A stretch of DNA of 64,000 nucleotides from Selaginella moellendorffii (lineage: Eukaryota > Streptophyta > Lycopodiopsida > Selaginellales > Selaginellaceae): the NCBI RefSeq assembly GCF_000143415.4, contig NW_003314281.1, positions 282,088 to 346,087 on the forward strand, written 5' to 3'. Positions 33,193 to 42,419 of this stretch are shown piece by piece. A program made the translations under genes and the position numbers. The notes beneath the pieces were generated by a model, which saw only the letters and a program-made list of their open reading frames with translations, had not been told where the DNA came from and did no database searches. Within the stretch, counting starts at the first letter, position 1, and every line of letters begins with the position of its first letter.

Positions 33193-33475
33193 AAATGGAC
33201 GTACACACACAGCATAATTATTCCTTTACACGGCGAATAATTTTGGCGCGGATCGCTGACATGGCATGGCAAAGTTCGAATCACTGACATGGCACAGCTG
33301 GATCGAGGCAAGGACATGATGTGACAAAGTTCAACCTCCGACAGCAAAGTCTAGAAGCTACTCAGTTTGAAATTTGTCAGAGGAATCATAAGATTTGGTT
33401 TGTCAGAGGATTTGATGTGACGTTCAAGCGTGTGTTATTTTTGAATTCTCGAACTCATTCCTAGGTCTATCATTT

Positions 33476-33715
33476 TTGTGCGCCGTGTTTTTGGTTCCGC
33501 TGAGTGCAGTGAGCGCTGCTTGTGTAAGCGGCGTTGTGAGCTGTGGTTTATGCGTCTACAAGCGGTTGCGGCATTGCGAGCGCCATTGCGAGCGGCAGTT
33601 TATGCGAGTGGCAGTTTGTGCGAGCGGCGCTACGAGCAGTTGCGGTGTTGCAAGCGGTGCTACGAGTAGTTGCGGTGTTGCGAGCGGCACTGTCTTTGGT
33701 GTGGCTACCGCTTCC
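33476..33715 (+). repeat. GC-rich degenerate tandem repeat
   Basis: Units around GCGCTACGAGCAGTTGCGGT recur with variation; open frames over it are repeat artefacts. Confidence 0.75.
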
Positions 33716-33782
33716 TCTTGATATTCGGCACTTGTGCTTCCTGGTATGTTCACCATGGAATGGCTTAGAACCACATTTAGAA

Positions 33783-33804
33783 ATGGCATGAGGCCACATG
33801 CCAT
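33783..33804. repeat. PalT 22-bp palindrome 8
   Basis: Arms ATGGCATGAGG and CCACATGCCAT. Confidence 0.92.
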
Positions 33805-33880
33805 CTTGGGCCCTTGCAATTTCATGGCTAGCGTATTGTCATGTATGTTTTTACTTGCCTGCAGCTGTGTGTATATCAAG

Positions 33881-33902
33881 ATGGCATGAGGCCTCATGCC
33901 AA
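33881..33902. repeat. PalT 22-bp palindrome 9
   Basis: Arms ATGGCATGAGG and CCTCATGCCAA: ten of eleven pairs with a GAGGCCTC core. Confidence 0.92.
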
Positions 33903-33950
33903 TTTTGTGAATGTGAAATTTCACGTGGGTGTCAATAGCATGTTTGAATA

Positions 33951-33972
33951 ATGGTATGTGGCCTCATGCTAT
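33951..33972. repeat. PalT 22-bp palindrome 10
   Basis: Arms ATGGTATGTGG and CCTCATGCTAT, about 80 bases upstream of the DUF7869-like start. Confidence 0.9.
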
Positions 33973-35796
33973 TGAGGTTGTTTGGTATGTTATGATTTAG
34001 GCCATTCTCCAATCATTTTTTGTATGGTCTTAACTTCTTTTCTGCACTTTCAGAATGGCCTTCAGGGTTGGGGAAAAGGTTTACATTTTGAATGGTGGGA
34101 AGAGAGTTGCAAAAGGGACCCTTGTGTCTATGGATCGGAACTTTGTTATACACTGTCAAAGGCTTGGGGAAGGCAATGCTGCTGTATCAGTAGAGACTGT
34201 CTTCGATGGGAATGTGGTCGCTATTGAACGAGGAGAGATGGTTGTCGGGGTAAATGTTGTTGTTGCCTTGAAAAATCTTCAGAAGAAAGCAGATGTTGGG
34301 GATAGCGCAAGTGCGACGCATGTTCCCTCCGTGGATCTTAAGAACCGTGCTACATGGATTCAGGCAAAGGTGTTTCTAAACAACCCCGAGGGGGAGGTGG
34401 TAGCTGAGGGCTTAGCCACAGTTGTCGATCCAAGAGATGCAGTTGCTAATCAAGAATTGGGCTGGGATGATATTGGAGTTGCGATTTTAGAGGTTGTTGA
34501 CACAGAAGAAAACAATCTGACTATTGGAAGCATTGTGGGGTGGAAATTGAGGCACTTAGTGTTTGAGAATGTGAAGGATTTACAATCAAACACCACTACA
34601 ACTGATGACAGAACATCTCTTCATGGGAAAAGAAAGTATACCTTCCTAAAGCGCAGCCAAAGGGATCTGAGTAACGAACCGAAAAGGCAGAAAATGGCGA
34701 TGCAGGTTCGAATGGTCTCGACAGTTGCTTGTTGCAAGAGGAGGTGCTGTCAACATGCTGATTGGGATGCTATTGAAGAGGAGAGAGCAAGATACAATAC
34801 ATTGTCCTGGAAGGCAGTTCGCAATTTTGTGTATGAGGCATTACGGTCATCTGTTGATGCTTCAGAACATCAGGTGGGGGGCATGGTCTTCCAGAGGGGT
34901 TTGGTCTGCATGAAGGCATGGAGAATCATTTATGGAGTCCCTTGAACCACATTCTACAGAATCAAAACTGAGTTCGAGGAACAAAGGGTTCAACAGGCAG
35001 TCCATGGGAACGACGGTACGCATAAAACCAGGGGTCATGTTGTATATGGAGAGGCAATCTTCAAGAGGTTTGTCGAGACATGTAGCGAGCAGCAACCACA
35101 TAAAACCTGCCTCTTGGAAGATGGAACACGAGACACCCAACGAGTTCTCCCTTCCATGTATACCAAGGGGGCCATATTGGAAGATGTGAATCGGGAACTC
35201 CAGAGTAATGGCTACAGGAAGCTGAGCCAATCTAGATTTAGTAGATTGTGGAGCAACAGGTTCAGGGATGTGAGTATAGGAAAGTACTCCAGCTTTTCAA
35301 AGTGTGACGAGTGCACTGCTATCAAAATGGCTTTGTCGAAGAATTCTTGCAGCGCTCAAGAGTGAGAGACGTTGGTTAGAAGGCGGCTTGACCACAACAT
35401 CCAGCAGAGAAGCTGCAGGACTGCATATTATCATAACAGGATTCTCTCCATGGAGAGACCTGACTCTTACCTCTACATCATCCACGACAAAATAGACCAG
35501 AAAAAGACGTGCTTACCTCGACTCAATCCTGCCCCCAAGGCAATTTCTTCATCCATGCAGCTGCCTGTGTCTCTGTTTGGCATAATCGCTCATGGGCATG
35601 GTGCCCAGAACTATGGAAACTTCTTTGTACCTCTATGGGGTGGTGGGGGTGCAAACATAATGATTGCGTCCCTAGCAAAACACTTAAGGTCTCTGCAAAG
35701 TGCGCAGACTGAGCTGAACGGCCAACCCTTGCATAAGGCCCTTGTCGATCGAACCCCATACAGGGTTCAGCTGGAGGAGGAGCAAAGGCTTGCAGT

Positions 35797-35818
35797 ATCG
35801 CGTGGGGCCCCATGCCAT
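35797..35818. repeat. PalT 22-bp palindrome 11 (inside DUF7869-like gene)
   Basis: Arms ATCGCGTGGGG and CCCCATGCCAT; read in frame as SRGAPCH. Confidence 0.88.
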
Positions 35819-35853
35819 CCCAGTGAATATGTTGGCCGTCAGATTGTAGGGTT

Positions 35854-35875
35854 ATCATGTGAGGCCTCATGCCAT
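35854..35875. repeat. PalT 22-bp palindrome 12 (inside DUF7869-like gene)
   Basis: Arms ATCATGTGAGG and CCTCATGCCAT; 57 bases (19 codons) after palindrome 11 and in frame as SCEASCH. Confidence 0.85.
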
Positions 35876-37157
35876 TCCGACGAGGCTGGTCTCCCAGTGA
35901 ATGCACAGCCTCATCCAAACGAAGCAGAATCTCAAGGAAGTTCTTGCGGCTGATGTGGCCTTCCACCCCATCTTCTGCTCCAAACAGACAATGCTGGCAG
36001 TGAGAACAAAAACATGTACGTCTTCACGTACTTGGCGATGCTTGTTGCCAAAGGCATATTTAAAACCGTTACACTTGGCTTTCTCATGGTTGGGCACACT
36101 CATGAAGACGTCGATGCCATGTTCAGTCACCTGGCAGAGTCCCTCCGGCAATCCAATGTCCCCACCCTCCCACAACTCTACGATGAATTCCAAAATTGCA
36201 TCAAAGGCACTGTTGAAGCTGCACTTGTGACAGAGGTTCCAGACTTTAAGGGGTTTGTAAAAGGCTACATCAGGGACGGATCCGAAACGCTGATTGGCCA
36301 CTCCAAGCCTCTTCAGTTTCATTTCAGCATGCGTGACAGTGCTCCAGTGATGAGGTACAAGATGAGAGAATGGGACATAGTGTGGCTGCCAGTGGACGGC
36401 ATTGAACTCTTCAAGAGAGATCCCATAACTGGGGAACCTATGATTCCTCAGGGTTCCCCACGGCCGATGCACCCGGATGGACTCAAAGACCAGGAAAGTA
36501 TAGTGGCCGGGATTAGAAAGCATATTGCCTTCTGGAAGAGGGGGTTGGTGTTTGGTGGAGAATCCTATTTTAAGAGGTGCAAGCCTTTGCTCGAATACTG
36601 GGAGAAGATTATATCTGCTATCCAAAATGGGCCGGTTGTATATGAAGAATTGGAAAAGTCCTTTTGGCCAGAACCTAGAGCACTAGATAGTAGCGGAACA
36701 ATGTCCTCTGGAAATGCAATGACAGATAACGATGTTGAGGATCACTATTGTGGGCCGAGGAACAAGAAGCCGGATTCAGCATTCAATCCAGTACAGGTCT
36801 GCAAAGGAATGGTCGTGCTTGTCAGACCCAGTAATAAAAGACAAATGATATGGGTGGGGCGCTGCATCACTGATGCAGAGGAGGACGCGGAAACTAACTC
36901 CTTCAATGTAACTGTGGAGTGGTTCAAGCCAAGTTCTGGATATACAAAGGATTGCCTAGAAAAGAGATGGGTGCTGAATCCAAGGGATCCCAGCATGAGC
37001 ATATCGGTGGATAATGTTGTGCATGGTTGGATGCGGAAGCAGAGTGCCACCATCACCTTGCCAGACCATGCAAGAGATGCAGCAAGAGCATTCATAACCC
37101 GGGTTCAAGGTGAGATTCATTAATATTCCTTTACTAAGTTTCTAATGTATTTTATTT

Positions 37158-37217
37158 CAAGGTGAACAATCCGAATCTGAATCAGAGGAGGCGTGATGGC
37201 ATGTGGCCTTACGCCAT
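37158..37217 (+). repeat. PalT terminal-exon-like module A
   Basis: CAAGGTGAACAATCCGAATC, then TGAATCAGAGGAGGCGTG and palindrome 13. If spliced from CAAG at 37,107-37,111 it would give a C-terminus QGEQSESESEEA. Confidence 0.55.
37196..37217. repeat. PalT 22-bp palindrome 13
   Basis: Arms ATGGCATGTGG and CCTTACGCCAT; ends module A. Confidence 0.9.
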
Positions 37218-37285
37218 TCCTAGGTGAGATGATACAAATAACAAGTATAAATTCTTAGTTGTTCTAGCAAATCTTACTTAAAGTT

Positions 37286-37363
37286 CAAGGTGAACAAGCC
37301 GAATATGAATTCATCGGATTGTTATAACAAATTGCGAGGTGATGGCATGAGGCGATACGCCAT
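37286..37363 (+). repeat. PalT terminal-exon-like module B
   Basis: CAAGGTGAACAAGCCGAATA... ending in palindrome 14; copy of module A with an insertion. Confidence 0.6.
37342..37363. repeat. PalT 22-bp palindrome 14
   Basis: Arms ATGGCATGAGG and CGATACGCCAT; ends module B. Confidence 0.88.
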
Positions 37364-37502
37364 TTGAGAGTGGTAGCCATTCCTATATGAGGTGAGTGAA
37401 ATATTTATTAGAAATACCTCATTCAATTGTGCACTTCTAAGTCTTGGTCCACTCAGTACTATTTGCATGTTTCTATTTTTAATTCTTTCTCTAAAATGTT
37501 AT

Positions 37503-37524
37503 TTAGCATGTGGCTTCATGCCAT
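37503..37524. repeat. PalT 22-bp palindrome 15
   Basis: Arms TTAGCATGTGG and CTTCATGCCAT. Confidence 0.82.
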
Positions 37525-37695
37525 TGCTCTCCACAATCATGCATTGAATTTTTCTATCCTTGCATAATAATTCTCCATATATATAGCATGTGCGCACATG
37601 TGATATGGTTCATTAAGCCTGATATAGTGTGTGAGGTAAAACAAAGATGATGTGACATATGCATTTACCAATCACACGTGCATAAATCTAATAAT

Positions 37696-37717
37696 ATGGT
37701 GTGTGGCCCATATTAAT
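37696..37717. repeat. degenerate PalT palindrome 16
   Basis: Arms ATGGTGTGTGG and CCCATATTAAT; the left arm is good, the right arm poor. Confidence 0.5.
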
Positions 37718-37822
37718 GGCACATAAACCCATATTGTGGGCTTACGTGCTTTATGTACCATCATTCCCTTGCAGCGTGTGTGTTAGTTTCCTTTTATAAC
37801 ACAACTAACTCCATATTTTAGG

Positions 37823-38095
37823 GTGAAGAGCGTTCTTATGGCAAGCACAAAATCTGTAAGTGAGGCAGAAAAGGAGACGGAGAAGGAGATAGGTGAAGAT
37901 GTAGAATATATAAGTCTTCCAAACTCCCCGTACTATACTCCAGGTAATCATTTTTCTGAACAAACGGCAACATTAACAACTATCGAGAACGCCCCAGTAA
38001 CGTCAGAGACAACAATCCAAAGCAAAACAACTGACCCGGAGAAGGATGATAGTACCGCTGAGAGTACCAAAAAGGAGGTGTCCACTAGCGCTTAG
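37823..38095 (+). CDS. small acidic hypothetical protein in PalT
   Basis: 90 codons, rich in Glu, Lys, Ser and Thr (SEAEKETEKEIGEDVEYI), with no domain. It begins 14 bases after an AG acceptor-like site (ATATTTTAG). It could be a separate gene, a last exon of gene 2 or chance. Confidence 0.3.
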   Translation: MKSVLMASTKSVSEAEKETEKEIGEDVEYISLPNSPYYTPGNHFSEQTATLTTIENAPVTSETTIQSKTTDPEKDDSTAESTKKEVSTSA

Positions 38096-38102
38096 GCTTA
38101 TA

Positions 38103-38124
38103 ATGGCGTGTGCCCTCATGCCAT
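38103..38124. repeat. PalT 22-bp palindrome 17
   Basis: Arms ATGGCGTGTGC and CCTCATGCCAT. Confidence 0.88.
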
Positions 38125-38191
38125 TTACTTGATCACCAAATACCTTTTTCCCTTTGCACTAGTATATCTTAATACCGGTCTGAGAAATAGA

Positions 38192-38213
38192 ATGGCATGT
38201 GCCCTCAGGCCTT
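38192..38213. repeat. PalT 22-bp palindrome 18
   Basis: Arms ATGGCATGTGC and CCTCAGGCCTT; the right arm is eroded. Confidence 0.72.
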
Positions 38214-38507
38214 TTACTAAATCACCTTTGAAAGAAATGCAAGCCTCTATGTCATAAGAAAAAGGTACTAGAGAAATTCCTTAACAATATGAATGTTATT
38301 TAGTTTCATGAAAATACACTAAGGGTCAAATGAGTTAAATGACTTCTCCAGACTAGCAATGCCTCTTGCTACACCTTCACAATTAGATTCGTTAGAAAAA
38401 GATAACATTGAATAATATCTAAATGTTCTCACCATTAAGTTATATGTCTGGCTATTAGGAATGACGTTCATCTTGGAAAGCTCACCACACGCTCAATGAA
38501 CAAACAA

Positions 38508-38529
38508 ATAGTGTGTGCGCGCATGCCAT
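38508..38529. repeat. PalT 22-bp palindrome 19
   Basis: Arms ATAGTGTGTGC and GCGCATGCCAT; ends inverted module C, 229 bases from the right end of PalT. Confidence 0.78.
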
Positions 38530-38573
38530 CGCTCTTCTTTAGCTTCAGATTCGGCTTGTTGTTCACCTTGACA
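38508..38573 (-). repeat. PalT terminal-exon-like module C, inverted
   Basis: On the minus strand CAAGGTGAACAACAAGCCGA followed by palindrome 19; same order as modules A and B. Confidence 0.65.
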
Positions 38574-38731
38574 ATGAGATTTATTATACAACCAGATGGA
38601 CTCAGTCTGGACACAAAGTCACCGCACTAGTCACCATGCCCCAGATATGTCTAGCCCCTGGACAAAAAACATATAATTTCACGTCATTTTCAAATACTTG
38701 AAAATTTGTACCTAGTCCCATTTTACTGAAT

Positions 38732-38758
38732 AAATCCCACTTTAACGAAATAGAGCTT
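38732..38758 (-). repeat. PalT right terminal inverted repeat
   Basis: On the minus strand it reads AAGCTCTATTTC, G, TTAAAGTGGGA, TTT. It is followed on the plus strand by AATA. Confidence 0.88.
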
Positions 38759-38762
38759 AATA
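38759..38762 (+). other. right target-site duplication of PalT (AATA)
   Basis: Matches 28,497-28,500; gypsy RNase H coding resumes immediately. Confidence 0.85.
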
Positions 38763-40349
38763 GAAAAAACCATTTAATTAGTTGACCAGAGATGCATGGT
38801 TTGTTGATGAGATATAAAAGAGTCTTATAATCAGTAAAAACAACTACTTTTGTTGCCAAAAGATAATATCTAAATTTTTGTAAAGCATAAATTACATCTA
38901 AAGCCTCTTTTTCAGTCATTGTATAGTTATACTCAGCAGGATTTAAGTGTTTGCTATTATAGTAGATAAGATAATCTTTTTTATCACCTTGTGTTTGGGA
39001 CAATATTGCACCTGTGGCAATATCAAAAGTATCCATTTGTAGGTGAAACTCTTTTGTCTAGTTTGGCTTATTGAGTATAGGTGCTTCTTTGAAGCATTAT
39101 TTAATCCTTAAAATGCTTCTTGACAATTTTCATTCCATATAAATGAAATAATTTTCTTTAAAAGATCAGTAAATGGCTTGGCAATCTTTGCATAAGCTTT
39201 TATAAATTGCCTATGATAGGCAACATTGCATAAAAAGTAACAATTTTAACTCATATGGTGAAGATATTATTTCAATCACTTGAGTTTTGTCTTTGTCTAT
39301 AGGGATGTCTTACTTGCATATAATATGACCTAGAAGTATGCTAGAATTTACAAAGAAAGTACAGTTCTTTAGATTAAGAGAAATGCTATATTTTCTGCAT
39401 TTTTTAAAATATTTTTGCAAGAAAATTAAATGTTTCATTTTGGAACTAAAAACACTAAAATCATCCATAAAATCTCTTATGAAACTAATAAAATATTCTG
39501 TAAATGTGTCTATAACAACTCTTTAAAATGTAAAAGGAGCATTGAATAGGCCAAAAGGCATTTTGCAATAGGCATATACTCCCTATGGGTTTATAAAAGT
39601 TGTTTTGTGTTAATTTTTAGGTGCTACTTCTACTTAGTTATATCCAAAGAATCCATCTAAAAATAAATACATCTCATGACTTACTACTGAATCCAGAATT
39701 TCATTTGTGAAAGGAATAGAAAACATTTTTTTTTTATTATATCATTTAGTTTTAATTCATACAAACTTGTAACTTGCCATTTTTTCTTAGGCATAATTAC
39801 AAGTGGTGTAATCCATTGAGCATTCTAGATTGGATAGATGAATTTTGTATAAAAAAGTTTATCAATTTCCTTTAACTTTACTTTGGTAATTAGGATTTAT
39901 CTTGTAGGGCATCTGCCTTTTAGGCATATTTCTTGAGAGTATGTCAATATGATATATGCAGAGTTCTGGTGGGATGCTTTTTAAATCTATGTAAGACCAA
40001 AGAAAAATGTCCTTTTAGTCTTTTAGTAAATTTATGGCCTGATTGCGAAAATCACTTTAAAATATTTTAGCAATTGTGACAGTATGCGAAATATTCTCAT
40101 CTACTAATCTGATTTGTTCAAGTGGTTAATTACAAAAAACATGTGAAATATAGTTTCTCTGTTGATCAATTTTAGGCAGGATACTCCTTTAGGGAGAAAT
40201 GTTAATCCATTTAAAAGAGGTTTGCCTAAATTTGTTAAGAGCAATAAGCCACTTTTTCTAATTCCATAGTTGTAAGGGTAAGGTTGGTTATAAGCCATAA
40301 GGTAAGACCTATTATGAAGTAGGGAAGCTATTCTAGAATTGGCTATCAC
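38763..40349 (-). pseudogene. GypT gypsy: RT and RNase H (5' half)
   Basis: Minus-strand remnants: a protease-RT linker at 40,349-40,104, the RT block KCPFGLFNAPFTF near 39,560, and RNase H at 39,036-38,763. The RNase H part has MDTFDIATGAILSQ, YTMTEKEALDVIYALQKFRYYL, VVFTDYKTLLYL and GQLIKWFFLL. Reading stops being gypsy exactly at the PalT end and continues at 28,500. Stops and frameshifts are common in RT. Confidence 0.82.
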
Positions 40350-42340
40350 ATCTTAGAGACCTTGTATTGAATTAATCTTAACCGTACTAGGCACGGGTAG
40401 AAAGGGGAGGTCCTCTTGTGCACCTAAGTGGAGAAATTGAGGATTAATAACCCTTCACAGTCCTAATAGAAATTGATTGCGGGAATTCGGATAGATAAAA
40501 CAAAAATGTTTACTAACTATCCATCACACCTATCAAAAAATACATTTTTCTTATAGACTTAGACGAAAGTTCATTGATCCCCACTTTGTGTGACTAAGCA
40601 AAAGTATAACAAAGAAAAAACTAAACTATCTTGTGTGTCTAACTAGGCCAATAAATGATAGATTTTATGAAATTACTTAAACAGCTTAATGAATTACCGA
40701 GAGACATACTTGATAATATTTTGCTTAAGTTATATAGAAGTTTAACAATAATCTAGGTTCCTAGTACCATCATCACATATCCATCTTTTCCTTGAATTAA
40801 AGAAAAGGACCCATAATTACATATTAATAAATGTATATGTACATTACTCTAGTCCCAAAGGGATCAAAACAAAATTGAGAGCGCACTCTTAAAGAAACTA
40901 GCGAAACTACTAAAATGAATGCTTGACACTACTCTTGGGCCATCTACCTCCCAGATGACTCTACTACGAAGCTTGAAGCCACCTGCTATGCTCCATGACC
41001 TGCAAGACTTGCCACAGAGCGCTCCACCACCAACATACCTCTGATGCCAAAATAGTGTCCAATCGCGATAAAACTCCAACTTGTAACTCCATACAAGGTG
41101 TGAACATCCTCCAACTCAAGGTTGGAGTGTGCTATCTTGCTTCCCACATGAAACAAGTGCACTAACTCATCTTTGCTAGAATCCTAGCCTTGCAATAGGG
41201 ACTAGAGAAAGGGCATGAATCTCCTTCTAAGGGAGCAAAGCTTTAGGATGAGCGTTGGAGAAAAGATGTATGGATCCCCTATGCATGTAATACCAAATCA
41301 ACTCTGTTTGCCACTAGTCCCAATTGTGGCAGCAATCTTTGCCAATGGATCAAAAAATCCTCCTTTCCTGATCATCCTCAAAATGAGACACCATGCATGG
41401 TCTTCCAAAGAAAATCCAGAAAGCTGGGCATTTAGCTACTCTAAGTCACCCCGAAAATGACATCTAGCTCCACCAATCCTTAGTTGCTATCATCTTCATC
41501 GTGTGTCAAAGCAAGCAAGTTCACATAAATCTTGGCAAAAAACTCCATTTCTAGAGGTTTTGCAACTCATTGTCTATTGTAGAAATACCTTAAGAGCCTC
41601 CTAGGACCCTAGTGACCTGCCACCACCAGCCCTAGAAGCCCTAGCTAGTTCCTGTTAGGGCTAGGGTTTGCCCTAACCCTAATGCTAGCTACTTTAGAGC
41701 GCAAGCTAGGGTCATCCAGATTTCCTAGATCCCAGATCTAAATGAAGTGCTGCTGCTATGAGTGCTTCTCACTACTCCCTAGATACTAACCATGAAGTCA
41801 AATTGAGAAAAAGAGTGAAAACCAAGCTATAGGAGAGAAAAGAGGAGAAAATAAACTTGTCCTTTGCCATAGCCACTCCGGCAAAGCTAATGGAGGATTG
41901 GTGATGCTAACGATGTCCCTTTTCTTTGCCTCAATCACTCCCACAGCTCAATTTCCCCCTAGAACCAAAAGCCCCATATCGTGAAAGCTTGCAAACCTTA
42001 GTTGCCGCCACAACTAGGGTGAATAGACCTGTGGTAGATCTCACTATGCCATTGTAAGAGGACATGAAGCTCCACTCCTACAAGCCTTATGTCGAAGGAA
42101 TCAAAGAAACTCTTGCCATTTAGGAGAAATCGTAATCCAAGCACGAAAATGTTTTTTTTGAGAGAAGAGAGGGAGAGGAGGAAGGAGGAGAGCCCTATAT
42201 GGTGCTGCTATGGCATGTGTGTTGCTGTTGCCATCCTCCACACTCCCTCCCTTGCTCTTTCTCACACGCTCTCTCTAGTGCTTTCTTGCTCACTCTCAAA
42301 ACTTAGAATTTAGCGTTTTTTTAGAATTGCATATTAACAA
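40350..42340. other. stretch without a supported gene
   Basis: CCTCTGATGCCAAAA at about 41,040 looks like a minus-strand Met-tRNA primer-binding site, so a decayed LTR may adjoin, but I could not place its ends. A telomere-like hairpin lies at 41,655. Confidence 0.4.
41655..41682. repeat. hairpin with telomere-like arms
   Basis: TTAGGGCTAGGG, loop TTTG, CCCTAACCCTAA: eleven of twelve pairs. Confidence 0.8.
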
Positions 42341-42419
42341 TGCACAGAAGTAATTAAACTCAATCAAGTAGATGGGTAGGAAAAAAATCTTTTCCCCTAT
42401 ATACTCAAAAGTAAAACCA

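Larger units (their letters stand above)
31406..34054. promoter_or_regulatory. PalT divergent intergenic control region
   Basis: Lies between the 5' ends of the two PalT genes. It holds palindromes 5-10, two CpG-rich minisatellites, a telobox cluster and a repeated 70-bp block. The last bases before 34,055 (CTGCACTTTCAG) look like a splice acceptor, so a 5' leader intron is possible. Confidence 0.6.
34055..37123 (+). pseudogene. PalT gene 2: DUF7869-like putative transposase, three in-frame TGA
   Basis: 1,023 codons in one frame from ATG 34,055 to TAA 37,123, interrupted only by TGA at 34,943, 35,363 and 35,951. The N-terminus has two similar blocks (VAKGTLVSMDRN...; VVAEGLATVVDPRD...), like DUF8039-type repeats. 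A Cys cluster (CCKRRCCQ) and a helical helix-turn-helix-like part (to about residue 330) follow, then SFSKCDECTAIK. The DUF7869 region has YLYIIHDKIDQKKT (D478, D481), LLLQTDNAGSENKN (D645) and FLMVGHTHEDVDAMFSHL (E684, D685, D687). The spacing fits an RNase H-fold DDE/D triad, my inference. Codons 581-632, carrying palindromes 11 and 12, look like an insertion. Each TGA could be CGA with a deaminated CpG. DUF7869 resemblance is from memory of the motifs. Confidence 0.72.
28501..38758 (+). mobile_element. PalT: 10.26-kb DNA transposon with terminal inverted repeats, two genes and a palindrome array
   Basis: The ends are AAGCTCTATTTC + A/G + TTAAAGTGGGA in inverted orientation, flanked by AATA on both sides. 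Removing 28,501-38,758 plus one duplication reconnects the RNase H reading frame of gypsy GypT, which proves the borders. Inside are a minus-strand ParB-like gene (31,268-28,923) and a plus-strand DUF7869-like gene (34,055-37,123), divergently arranged around a 2.8-kb control region. About 19 copies of a 22-bp palindrome are spread from 386 bases inside the left end to 229 bases inside the right end. Both genes carry stop codons, so this copy is dead. I do not recognise it as hAT, CACTA, MULE, PIF or Helitron. Its closest relatives are probably DUF7869-bearing elements of non-angiosperm plants and algae (inference). Confidence 0.85.

Noticed and set aside
34943-35953. UGA recoding (selenocysteine or readthrough) in the DUF7869-like gene
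   Set aside because: Land plants lack selenocysteine insertion; three CGA-to-TGA decays are simpler.
28887-38529. CRISPR-like array of repeats
   Set aside because: Spacing is irregular (40 to 1,900 bases), units are palindromic and divergent, and the DNA is plant nuclear.
38602-39036. A single 144-codon RNase H gene
   Set aside because: Codons after GQLIKWFFLL belong to the PalT terminal repeat; the frame is chimeric.
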